Assembly (NCBI RefSeq): GCF_910579375.1
Contig: NZ_CAJTUJ010000090.1
Location: 1-7,314 of the forward strand
Source of the DNA: an uncultured Rikenella sp.
GTDB taxonomy: Bacteria > Bacteroidota > Bacteroidia > Bacteroidales > Rikenellaceae
Length of the DNA stretch: 7,314 nucleotides
Reading direction: 5' to 3'
Position 1 is the first letter of the stretch; every line of letters starts with the position of its first letter. Of the stretch, positions 1 through 6,300 are shown in pieces. The notes beneath the pieces were generated by a model. That model was not told where the DNA came from. It saw only the letters and a list, made by a program, of their open reading frames with translations, and did not search any database. Both the position numbers and the translations under genes were made by a program.

Positions 1-20
1 CGCTTTCTTACAAGAAAGCG
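1..20 (-). terminator. Perfect hairpin downstream of mqnD, candidate terminator
   Basis: CGCTTTCTT and AAGAAAGCG form a perfect 9-base inverted repeat separated only by AC, so in practice about 8 pairs with a 4-base loop. It lies 37 bases past the mqnD stop codon in the direction of transcription. A T-tract cannot be judged because the window ends at the hairpin. It could instead be a shared element between mqnD and an unseen convergent neighbour. Confidence 0.5.
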
Positions 21-57
21 GCAGTTCCGTCCTACTCAAAAACAATAAGTCCAAAAT

Positions 58-855
58 TCACAGCAACACCGAACGATCAAGAGCCGTCAAGCGCAACACC
101 GCCTCCAGCCCCGCAGCACCCAACGACAGCGAATAATCGTTCACGAAATAAGAGATATGCTTTTGCCTCACCTCCGCCTCCAGCTCCTGCGCGTGGGTTC
201 GGACAAACTCCGCCGACGCCTCCGGATGCGCCTGCGCGTATTCGATGCTCCGCCGAATCACCCGCGCGACCCGCTCCGCCATTTCAGCTCCGTGGCGACG
301 GTGCAGCACAATCCCTCCCAACGGAATCGGCAGCCCCGTGCGTCGCTCCCACAACTCGCCCAAGTCGGCCACCAGCTGCAACCCCTGCGCCGCATAGGTA
401 AAACGCCCCTCGTGAATCAGGACTCCGGCCTCCAACTCCCCCGCCGCCACCGCCGGAGCGATTTCGGAAAAGAGCATGGCCCGTTTATGGATCGCCTCCG
501 GAAAAAGCAACGACAGCAGCCGATTGGCCGTCGTGCGCTCGCCCGGAATCCCGACCCGCGCCTCACGCCACTCCTCCGCCCCGATCGCCCGGCGACTTAC
601 CAGCAGCGGCCCGTTCCCATGCCCCAGCGCACTCCCGCTGTCGAGCAGCCGAAACGCACCCGCCACCTCCGGCAACGCCGCATAACTGATCTTGATCACA
701 TCCTCTTCGCCGTCCCGCTCGATCGCCGCACGGTTCAAGGCCTCGATATCATCAAACCGCACGTCGAAATCCAATCCCTCGGTATCCACCAATCCGTGGA
801 TCAAGGCGTGAAAAATAAACGTGTCGTTCGGACACGGCGAAATATGCAACCGCAT
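58..855 (-). CDS. mqnD: 1,4-dihydroxy-6-naphthoate synthase (MqnD), futalosine menaquinone pathway
   Basis: A 265-residue cytoplasmic enzyme of the futalosine pathway. The family converts cyclic de-hypoxanthine futalosine to 1,4-dihydroxy-6-naphthoate, the precursor of the menaquinone ring. It has the two-lobed periplasmic-binding-protein-like fold without a signal peptide, and none is visible here. Family signatures seen: SPCPNDTFIF near residues 6-15, SGSALGHGNGPLLVSR at 73-88, GIPGERTTANRLL at 102-114, and LIHEGRFTY around 146-154, where His148 matches the catalytic histidine proposed for this family. Length is normal. The ATG at 855 is preferred because family members begin M-[RK]-L just before SPCPNDTF; an in-frame TTG four codons upstream would add only ALT-type residues. 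It lies 53 bases downstream of ldhA on the same strand and is probably co-transcribed. No other mqn gene is present in the window. Confidence 0.93.
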   Translation of the reverse strand: MRLHISPCPNDTFIFHALIHGLVDTEGLDFDVRFDDIEALNRAAIERDGEEDVIKISYAALPEVAGAFRLLDSGSALGHGNGPLLVSRRAIGAEEWREARVGIPGERTTANRLLSLLFPEAIHKRAMLFSEIAPAVAAGELEAGVLIHEGRFTYAAQGLQLVADLGELWERRTGLPIPLGGIVLHRRHGAEMAERVARVIRRSIEYAQAHPEASAEFVRTHAQELEAEVRQKHISYFVNDYSLSLGAAGLEAVLRLTALDRSVLL

Positions 856-908
856 GGTCAAAGCCAATTTTCGAATAACGAGACCGGAATATCCTCCGGC
901 CCAATGAA

Positions 909-1919
909 TTACCGCCCGTCTCCCGTCACTTCATTCGCCAACCGCGCTCCCGCTTCGAAATCCCGGATATTGGAGAGTGTCGTATGCGCGATATTGGCCA
1001 AAGCCTCCTCGGTAAAGAACCCCTGATGCGAGGTCACGATCACGTTGTTGAACGAGAGGAGCCGGGCCAGCACATCGTCGTCGATGATCTTGTCCGACTT
1101 GTCCTCATAGAAATAATCCCCCTCCTCTTCGTACACATCCAGCCCGGCCGCCCCGATCCGTTTCTGTTTGAGCCCCTCGATCAGCGCCTGGGTGTCGATT
1201 AACCCGCCGCGACCCGTATTGATGAGCATCACGCCGGGTTTCATCCGTCCGATGGCCCGATCGTCGATCAGATACCGGGTCTGTTCGGTCAGCGGACAGT
1301 GCAACGAAATGATATCCGACCGTCGATACAGCTCGTCGAGCGACACATACCGCATCCCCGCCTCACTGGCAAACGCTTCGTCGGGAAACGGGTCGTATCC
1401 GACGACCTCCATCCCGAACCCGCGCAGAATATGAATCAATATCCGCGCGATCTTGCCCGTTCCGATAATCCCGGCGGTTTTTCCGTACATATCGAATCCC
1501 ATCAATCCGTGGAGGGCAAAATTTCCGTCCCTCGTCCGCCAATAGGCCCGATGGATTTTCCGATTGAGCGAGAGCATCAGGGCGACAGCGTGTTCGGCCA
1601 CGGCATGCGGCGAATAGGCCGGCACGCGCACCACCCGAATTCCTTCGCGCCGGGCGGCTTCGAGATCGACGTTGTTGAATCCGGCACACCGCAAGGCAAT
1701 CAACGGCACTCCCTGCTCTTTCAAGGCTCGAATCGTCGCGGCGTCGGCGGTGTCGTTCACGAAGACGCACACGGCACCGGCACCTTTGGCCAACACCGCG
1801 CTCTCGGCGGTCAGATGCCCTTTATAATAGCTGATGTCGAATCCATAGGCCTCGTTAACGTGGTCGAAGGACTCACGGTCGTAAGGCTGTGCTCCGTAAA
1901 ATGCGATCCTCGTTGCCAT
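909..1919 (-). CDS. ldhA: Fermentative D-lactate dehydrogenase (NAD-dependent)
   Basis: A 336-residue cytosolic enzyme that reduces pyruvate to D-lactate with NADH, regenerating NAD during fermentation. It belongs to the D-2-hydroxyacid dehydrogenase family and resembles Escherichia coli LdhA throughout, for example ALRCAGFNNVDLEAA (75-89), VRVPAYSPHAVAEHA (97-111) and MYGKTAGIIGTGKIA (144-158). The nucleotide-binding loop is GTGKIA (153-158), with acidic Asp176 ending the next strand (VVGYD) as expected for NAD rather than NADP. The catalytic set is intact: Arg237 in NTGRGG, Glu266 in DVYEEE and His298 in TSHQGF. The ED-K-S segment after Glu266 (FYEDKSDKIIDDD) is typical of true LdhA rather than of glycerate or erythronate dehydrogenases. 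The start is ATG with no obvious Shine-Dalgarno sequence, usual for Bacteroidota; the stop is TAA. It is first gene of a likely ldhA-mqnD unit. A related 2-hydroxyacid substrate cannot be excluded from sequence alone. Confidence 0.93.
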   Translation of the reverse strand: MATRIAFYGAQPYDRESFDHVNEAYGFDISYYKGHLTAESAVLAKGAGAVCVFVNDTADAATIRALKEQGVPLIALRCAGFNNVDLEAARREGIRVVRVPAYSPHAVAEHAVALMLSLNRKIHRAYWRTRDGNFALHGLMGFDMYGKTAGIIGTGKIARILIHILRGFGMEVVGYDPFPDEAFASEAGMRYVSLDELYRRSDIISLHCPLTEQTRYLIDDRAIGRMKPGVMLINTGRGGLIDTQALIEGLKQKRIGAAGLDVYEEEGDYFYEDKSDKIIDDDVLARLLSFNNVIVTSHQGFFTEEALANIAHTTLSNIRDFEAGARLANEVTGDGR

Positions 1920-2005
1920 AACGTTCTATTTATAAATTCGTTCCCACCGGTATTCCTTCGGATTTTCGCCGACCGAGGCGAATATAAAATACTTCTGAGC
2001 AAAAA
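1920..2005 (-). promoter_or_regulatory. ldhA upstream region, AT-rich, possible promoter and leader hairpin
   Basis: Read on the minus strand, this stretch is the AT-rich approach to ldhA. It contains TTTTTG (2000-2005) and TATATTCG (1979-1986), which resemble the Bacteroidota -33 and -7 boxes, but only 13 bases separate them and the -7 box has one mismatch, so the assignment is weak. A small hairpin follows (TTCGCC / GGCGAA, 1965-1970 with 1977-1982), which would sit in the ldhA leader. The same bases overlap the left edge of the FISUMP remnant on the other strand. Confidence 0.25.
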
Positions 2006-2008
2006 GGA

Positions 2009-2197
2009 TGCCCCGCCCCGGGCTTCCGCAGTTTCGGAGAGGGTACATTGACCGGAATCAGCAACGACGGTTTTAGCTGGTCGTCCGCCACCAATGACAT
2101 CAACGGTTTGGAATTGAAATTCTATTCCCGCATGCTCAACATCAGCTATTCGGATCATCGTGCCCACGGTTTTCAGTTGCGTTGCCTCTTGGAATAA
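2009..2197 (+). pseudogene. 3'-terminal remnant of a FISUMP-domain (Fib_succ_major) protein gene
   Basis: In frame with the TAA at 2195-2197, 62 codons give the C-terminal part of a FISUMP domain. PAPGFRSFGEG corresponds to the family's PAxGYR segment, GFSWSSAT to GYYWSST, and the end HRAHGFQLRCLLE to the R-A-x-G-F-x-[VL]-R-C finish. These domains occur in secreted or surface proteins of Bacteroidota and Fibrobacter. The frame is open from 1988 but has no plausible start codon, signal peptide or N-terminal domain, so this is a truncated gene or a silent cassette and not an expressed protein. It points away from ldhA and its left edge overlaps the probable ldhA promoter. The frame has no internal stop or frameshift, which suggests recent truncation or maintenance. 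A second copy lies at 6880-7074. The family call rests on motif recognition only. Confidence 0.65.
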
Positions 2198-2198
2198 A

Positions 2199-2229
2199 CG
2201 CGCCCACAGGGCGTTTTAATGGCAGCCTC
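2199..2229 (+). repeat. Repeat R1, copy 1 (short terminator-like hairpin module)
   Basis: A 31-base module matching 7191-7221 on the opposite strand at 30 of 31 positions. It starts two bases after the FISUMP stop codon. It holds a small hairpin, CGCCC-ACA-GGGCG (2201-2213), followed by TTTT, so it may be the relic terminator of the FISUMP gene. It ends in the recurring GGCAGCCTC word. Confidence 0.75.
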
Positions 2230-2300
2230 GGCCTAAAAACTGGCAACCTCTACCCGAGAGCTACCCCAAGCAACGGGCCGCCCTACCCCATTTGCACTCT

Positions 2301-2317
2301 GCGGCTCGCAGAGCCGC
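2301..2317. repeat. Tri-loop palindrome GCGGCTC-GCA-GAGCCGC
   Basis: A perfect 7-base stem with a 3-base loop. First of a series of same-sized palindromes in this tract (others at 2469, 2497, 2604 and, near ileS, 3172). Confidence 0.85.
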
Positions 2318-2318
2318 C

Positions 2319-2391
2319 CGGGCCGGAGCCACCCCCGGCGTAGGCCTGCAACTTCGCGGAGCTCGTTTCCGGCCCCGCTGGCTCCGGCCCG
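2319..2391. repeat. 13-base perfect inverted repeat with 47-base spacer
   Basis: CGGGCCGGAGCCA (2319-2331) pairs with TGGCTCCGGCCCG (2379-2391). Weaker complementarity continues outside (ATGGGGTAGGGCGG-like sequence on the minus strand near 2275-2291 against AGTGGGTAGGACG at 2412-2424), so 2272-2430 as a whole is an imperfect large inverted repeat that encloses the 2301-2317 palindrome in one arm. Confidence 0.8.
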
Positions 2392-2468
2392 TGTCATTCA
2401 CTCTTGTAGGAAGTGGGTAGGACGCCCGGGAGATATCGCAATTTTCGACGCGGAGCGGCGTGTTGCGG

Positions 2469-2485
2469 GCCTCCCGAGGGGAGGC
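2469..2485. repeat. Tri-loop palindrome GCCTCCC-GAG-GGGAGGC
   Basis: A perfect 7-base stem around a 3-base loop. It overlaps an alternative outer stem, GCGGGCC (2465-2471) with GGCCCGC (2490-2496). Confidence 0.85.
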
Positions 2486-2496
2486 GTCCGGCCCGC

Positions 2497-2513
2497 GCGA
2501 CTCTACGAGTCGC
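2497..2513. repeat. Tri-loop palindrome GCGACTC-TAC-GAGTCGC
   Basis: A perfect 7-base stem around a 3-base loop, immediately right of the previous palindrome. The arms differ in sequence from the other tri-loop elements, so the architecture rather than the sequence is repeated. Confidence 0.85.
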
Positions 2514-2552
2514 AAGAACAAAGCCCATTCACCACCCCAAGGCTGTCATATT

Positions 2553-2603
2553 CGGCCTGTCGCCCACCCCCCCGAGCGGCTTCGCCGCTGGGCGACGAGG
2601 CCG
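2553..2603. repeat. Composite hairpin with one-base bulge and inner tri-loop stem
   Basis: The outer arm CGGCCTGTCGCCCA (2553-2566) pairs with TGGGCGACGAGGCCG (2589-2603), leaving one unpaired base. Inside lies a second stem AGCGGC-TTC-GCCGCT (2575-2589) preceded by a run of seven C. The two stems share base 2589. Confidence 0.8.
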
Positions 2604-2620
2604 GCGGTTCGAAGAACCGC
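2604..2620. repeat. Tri-loop palindrome GCGGTTC-GAA-GAACCGC
   Basis: A perfect 7-base stem with a 3-base loop, directly abutting the composite hairpin on its left. It superficially contains a tRNA T-loop-like GGTTCGAA, but no tRNA surrounds it. Confidence 0.85.
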
Positions 2621-2703
2621 GCTACTCGCTCTTGGCCCAAAGCCCGTCAAACGGTTCAGCCCCATCCACCGCCTAAATCCAAACCCTATGCTCGGCCCAG
2701 CGC

Positions 2704-2733
2704 GGCGGGAAAACCGGTTGCGGTTTTCCCGCC
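2704..2733. repeat. Perfect 13-bp hairpin, tetraloop GTTG
   Basis: GGCGGGAAAACCG (2704-2716) and CGGTTTTCCCGCC (2721-2733) pair perfectly around GTTG. This is the longest uninterrupted stem in the window. There is no T-tract on either side, so it is not a standard intrinsic terminator. Confidence 0.85.
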
Positions 2734-2832
2734 CGAAAAACAGGCACAACCCCAAGCACAGCCCGGTTCTCCGCCCCGTGCCAGCCTCACTGCGGCTCCG
2801 CTTTCGCTCCGCCGCGTTTTCGCCCGCCTTGC

Positions 2833-2886
2833 GCGATTCATTCTATTTCGGCTCGCCGCCGAAATAGCTGAATCGCTTCTTTAGGC
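2833..2886 (+). repeat. Two-storey hairpin with TT bulge, family A copy 1
   Basis: The outer stem is GCGATTCA (2833-2840) with TGAATCGC (2869-2876). A TT bulge (2841-2842) faces a single C (2868). The inner stem is CTATTTCGGC (2843-2852) with GCCGAAATAG (2858-2867) around a 5-base loop. The right flank TTCTTTAGGC (2877-2886) is part of the repeat: the reverse complement of 2858-2886 matches 7271-7300 except G versus TT at the bulge. The 20 bases 2833-2852 are also identical to 7281-7300 in the same orientation, because the element is nearly palindromic. Confidence 0.8.
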
Positions 2887-2930
2887 GACGGCACGCGAGC
2901 AACTGAAAAGTAATAACGGCCGCGCGCCAT

Positions 2931-2944
2931 GACGCGAACGCGTC
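2931..2944. repeat. Short palindrome GACGCG-AA-CGCGTC
   Basis: A 6-base stem around AA, bracketed by GGCC at 2918-2921 and 2945-2948, which could extend it as an interrupted stem. Confidence 0.7.
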
Positions 2945-2971
2945 GGCCAAGCGGGCCCGCGGTGGGCAAAT

Positions 2972-3048
2972 GGCAGCCTCAGCCCAGCTCTCTGTTCGCG
3001 CGCCGGGGAAATCTTGTCAAACGTGCCAACGTATTTTGACGATTTCCC
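2972..3048 (+). repeat. Repeat R2, copy 1, with two-storey hairpin and TT bulge (family B)
   Basis: The first 44 bases (2972-3015) align with 7129-7174 of the minus strand over 46 columns, with 5 transitions and 2 one-base gaps. A hairpin follows: the outer stem GGGAAATC (3006-3013) pairs with GATTTCCC (3041-3048), TT bulges at 3014-3015, and the inner stem GTCAAA (3016-3021) pairs with TTTGAC (3035-3040). A possible small CGT/ACG stem around GCCA closes the top. The right-hand copy keeps the outer stem and TT bulge but has a different, fully paired inner stem. Confidence 0.8.
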
Positions 3049-3171
3049 TCTTAAGGCTACGGCGCGCGGTCGAGCTTCGAGCCGCCTGGAACTGCCCTGC
3101 CCGGGCGGCGGACGGCTAATAAGGCAGAGACAACCCTGACAAAACGCCCGATGAGCGCCCCGGCGGGACGG

Positions 3172-3190
3172 AGCGATACTGCGTATCGCT
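3172..3190. repeat. Tri-loop palindrome AGCGATAC-TGC-GTATCGCT
   Basis: A perfect 8-base stem with a 3-base loop, about 95 bases upstream of the ileS promoter box. It has the same architecture as the tri-loop palindromes at 2301, 2469, 2497 and 2604. The rest of 3061-3280 shows no gene or other structure that I can support, apart from a weak CGGC/GCCG stem followed by TTTTT at 3251-3272. Confidence 0.75.
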
Positions 3191-3267
3191 TAACCTGTTC
3201 GGCCCATTCTCTGTCCGGCACGGGCGAAAGCGCGCTCGCCAAATCCTGAACGGCTGCTCCTGCCGAC

Positions 3268-3293
3268 TTTTTCCCGGAAATTCCATACCTTTG
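3268..3293 (+). promoter_or_regulatory. Candidate ileS promoter (Bacteroidota -7 box TACCTTTG)
   Basis: TACCTTTG (3286-3293) is an exact match to the Bacteroidota -7 consensus TAnnTTTG. Transcription would start near 3300, leaving an untranslated leader of only about 17 bases before the ileS ATG. The -33 box is poor: only TTTTTC at 3268-3273, closer than the usual spacing of about 19 bases. No Shine-Dalgarno sequence precedes the start codon. Confidence 0.5.
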
Positions 3294-3316
3294 TCAATCG
3301 CTGAAATCACAGATCC

Positions 3317-6300
3317 ATGAGCAAAAAATTCACCGAGTATAAAGGACTCGATCTCGCCGCGATCGGCACGGAGGTGCGGACGCTGTGGGACAAGGAGGAG
3401 ACTTTCAGAAAAAGTATCGAAACCAGAGAAGGACACCCGACGTTCGTATTCTACGAGGGGCCGCCGTCGGCGAACGGGGTGCCGGGGATTCACCACGTCA
3501 TGGCACGAACGATCAAGGATGTATTCTGTCGCTACAAAACGCAGAAGGGATTCCTGGTGCACCGGAAGGCGGGGTGGGATACGCATGGGCTGCCGGTGGA
3601 GCTGGGGGTCGAAAAGAAGCTCGGGATCACGAAGGAGGATATCGGAAAAACCATCTCGATCGAGGACTACAACCGCCAGTGCCGCGAGGCGGTGATGGAG
3701 TACACGGGGTTGTGGAACAAGCTCACCCGACAGATGGGATATTGGGTCGATATGGAGAATCCGTATATCACCTACGACAACAAGTACATCGAAACGCTGT
3801 GGTGGATGCTCAAGCAGCTGTACGAGAAGGGGCTCTTATACAAGGGGTATACGATTCAGCCTTACTCGCCGGCGGCGGGGACGGGCTTGAGCAACCATGA
3901 GCTCAACCAGCCGGGGTGTTATCGGGATGTGAAGGACACGACCTGCACGGCGCAGTTCAAGATTATCCGAGACGAGCGCAGCGAATTCCTGTTCGCGGCG
4001 ACGGAGGGCGGGGAGGCTGCTGTGCGGGGGGATTTGTATTTCCTGGCGTGGACGACGACGCCGTGGACGCTGCCGAGCAATATGGCGCTGGCGGTGGGGC
4101 CGAATATCCGGTATGTGCAGGTGATCTGCGCCAATCCGTACACGGGGACGGAGCAGACGGTGATACTGGCCAAGGAGTTGCTGGAGAAGACCATGGCGGG
4201 GGCGAAGATCGCGGACTATACGGTTGTTCGTGAATATACGGGCTCTCAGTTGGAGGGGGTGCGGTATGAGCAGCTGATTCCGTGGATCAAGCCCGCTCTG
4301 ACGGAGCTGGGCGGGGATGCGTTCCGGGTGATTGCGGCGGATTATGTGACGGTGGAGGACGGGACGGGGATCGTGCACATCGCGGCGACGTTCGGGGCGG
4401 ACGACGACCGGGTGTCGAAACAGAACGGCATTGCGCCGATGCTCTTGTTGGATAAGGCGGGCAAGTGGCAGCCGATGGTGGATCGGACGGGGAAATTCTT
4501 CCTGACGGATGACCTCGATCCGGAGTTTGTGGCCAAGTATGTGGACGCTTCTTATAACGAGTTCGCGGGCAAGTTCGTCAAGAATGCCTACGATCCGGCC
4601 AAGACGGAGAAGGACGAGACGCTGGATGTCGAAATTTGTATGATGCTGAAGGCCAACAACCAGGCGTTCAAGATCGAGAAGCATACGCACAACTATCCGC
4701 ACTGCTGGCGGACGGACAAACCGGTGCTGTACTATCCGCTGGATTCGTGGTTCATCCGGACGACGGCGGTGAAGGATCGGTTGATCGACCTCAACAGGAC
4801 GATCAACTGGAAACCGGCTTCGACGGGCGAGGGGAGGTTCGGGAAGTGGCTCGAAAACCTGGTGGACTGGAACCTGAGCCGGTCGAGGTATTGGGGGACG
4901 CCGCTGCCGATCTGGGCGACGGAGGATCACAGTGAATTGAAGTGTATCGGGTCGGTGGCGGAGCTCAAAGCTGAGATCGAGCGGTCGATTGCGGCGGGGG
5001 TGATGACGGAGAATCCGTTGGCCTCGTATAAAGAGGGGGATTTTTCGAAGGCGAATTATGACGGTTTCGACCTGCACAGGCCGTATGTGGACCATGTCGT
5101 ACTCGTTTCATCCAAGGGGGAACCGATGCGGAGGGAGCCGGACTTGATCGACGTCTGGTTTGACAGCGGGGCGATGCCGTATGCGCAGGTGCATTATCCG
5201 TTCGAGGTCGACGAAGTGGATTTTAAGGGGAAGATTTACCCGGCGGACTTCATCGCGGAGGGGGTGGATCAGACCAGGGGGTGGTTCTTCACGCTCCATG
5301 CGCTGGCGACGATGCTGTTCGACGGGGTGGCGTTCCGGAATATCATCTCCAACGGTTTGGTGCTGGACAAAAACGGAAACAAGATGTCGAAGCGGTTGGG
5401 GAATGCGGTGGATCCGTTCGAGGTGATGGATCGGTTCGGGGCGGATGCGGTGCGGTGGTACATGATTTCGAACTCGCAGCCGTGGGACAACCTGAAGTTC
5501 GACACGGACGGGGTGGACGAGGTGCGGAGAAAGTTCTTCGGAACGCTCTATAATACGTACAGCTTCTTTGCGCTGTATGCCAATGTGGACGGGTTCACGG
5601 CTGATTCTCTGGCGGCGGATTTCGTGCCGGTGGCGGAGCGGCCGGAGATCGACCGGTGGATCATCTCTTTGCTCAATACGCTGGTGAAAACGGTTACGGA
5701 CTCTTTGGAGGCGTATGACCCGACGCCGGCGGCGAGGGCGATTGCGACGTTCGTGGATGAGAATTTGTCGAACTGGTATGTGCGCCTGAATCGGAAACGG
5801 TTCTGGGGAGGGGAGATGACGCGGGACAAACGGGCGGCGTTCCAGACGCTGTACACTTGCCTGAAGACGGTCGCGCTGCTGGCGGCGCCGTTCGCGCCGT
5901 TCATCTCGGACAGAATCTATCGAGATTTGACGCACAATGAGGAGGGGTCGGTGCATTTGGCGGAGTTCCCTGTGTACGATGCGGCGTTGGTGGATGAGGA
6001 GCTGGAGCGGAGGATGGAGCTGGCGCAGCGGGCGTCGTCGATGGTGCTGGCGTTGCGGCGGAAGGTCAATATCAAGGTGCGGCAGCCGTTGCAGAAGATG
6101 ATGATTCCGGTGTTGGACGCGGCGGTACAAAGGCGGCTGGAGGCGGTCGAGTCACTTATTCTGAATGAGGTGAATGTCAAGGAGGTGGAGTATCTGCACG
6201 AGACGACGGGCATCATTACCAAGCGGATCAAACCGAATTTCAAGACGCTGGGGCCGAAGTACGGCAAACAGATGAAGGCGATTGCGGCGGCGGTGGCGGA

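Larger units (their letters stand above)
2230..3060. other. Gene-free tract packed with palindromes
   Basis: No credible gene is seen in this 831-base stretch. Open frames across it are arginine- and proline-rich low-complexity translations with no recognisable domain. It holds at least ten inverted repeats, several built as a 6-7 base stem around a 3-base loop, plus longer composite hairpins listed separately. Some modules recur right of ileS. The density of perfect short palindromes far exceeds that of the other intergenic stretches here (868-908 and 6764-6880). It may be an accumulation site for REP-like elements. Confidence 0.7.

Noticed and set aside
856..867. Upstream TTG start for mqnD
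   Set aside because: It adds only four residues (ALT before the ATG) not seen in family members. The ATG at 855 gives the standard MRLHISPCPND beginning.
157..1026. Long open frame on the plus strand opposite mqnD and ldhA
   Set aside because: It is antisense to two well-recognised enzymes, is rich in Arg, Pro and His as expected for a shadow of high-GC genes, and has no domain.
2604..2620. tRNA T-arm-like GGTTCGAA
   Set aside because: It is part of a perfect 7-3-7 palindrome, and no acceptor, D or anticodon stems can be found around it.
2460..2867. 135-codon open frame across the palindrome tract
   Set aside because: Its translation is low-complexity and Arg/Pro/Ser-rich, runs straight through several perfect palindromes, and has no recognisable domain or upstream promoter. 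It may be auto-annotated as hypothetical elsewhere.
2301..3048. CRISPR array
   Set aside because: The repeats are palindromes of differing sequence and irregular spacing, not identical repeats with uniform spacers, and no cas gene is present.
3061..3316. T-box riboswitch upstream of ileS
   Set aside because: No T-box consensus is present, and the probable promoter lies only about 24 bases before the start codon.
3116..3586. Minus-strand open frame overlapping the ileS promoter and start
   Set aside because: It is antisense to the ileS start and promoter, with no domain or family resemblance.
3836..5095. 419-codon open frame on the minus strand inside ileS
   Set aside because: It is a shadow of the G-rich ileS coding strand: Arg/His/Pro-rich, no domain, fully contained in ileS. 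The same holds for 5108-6130 on the minus strand.
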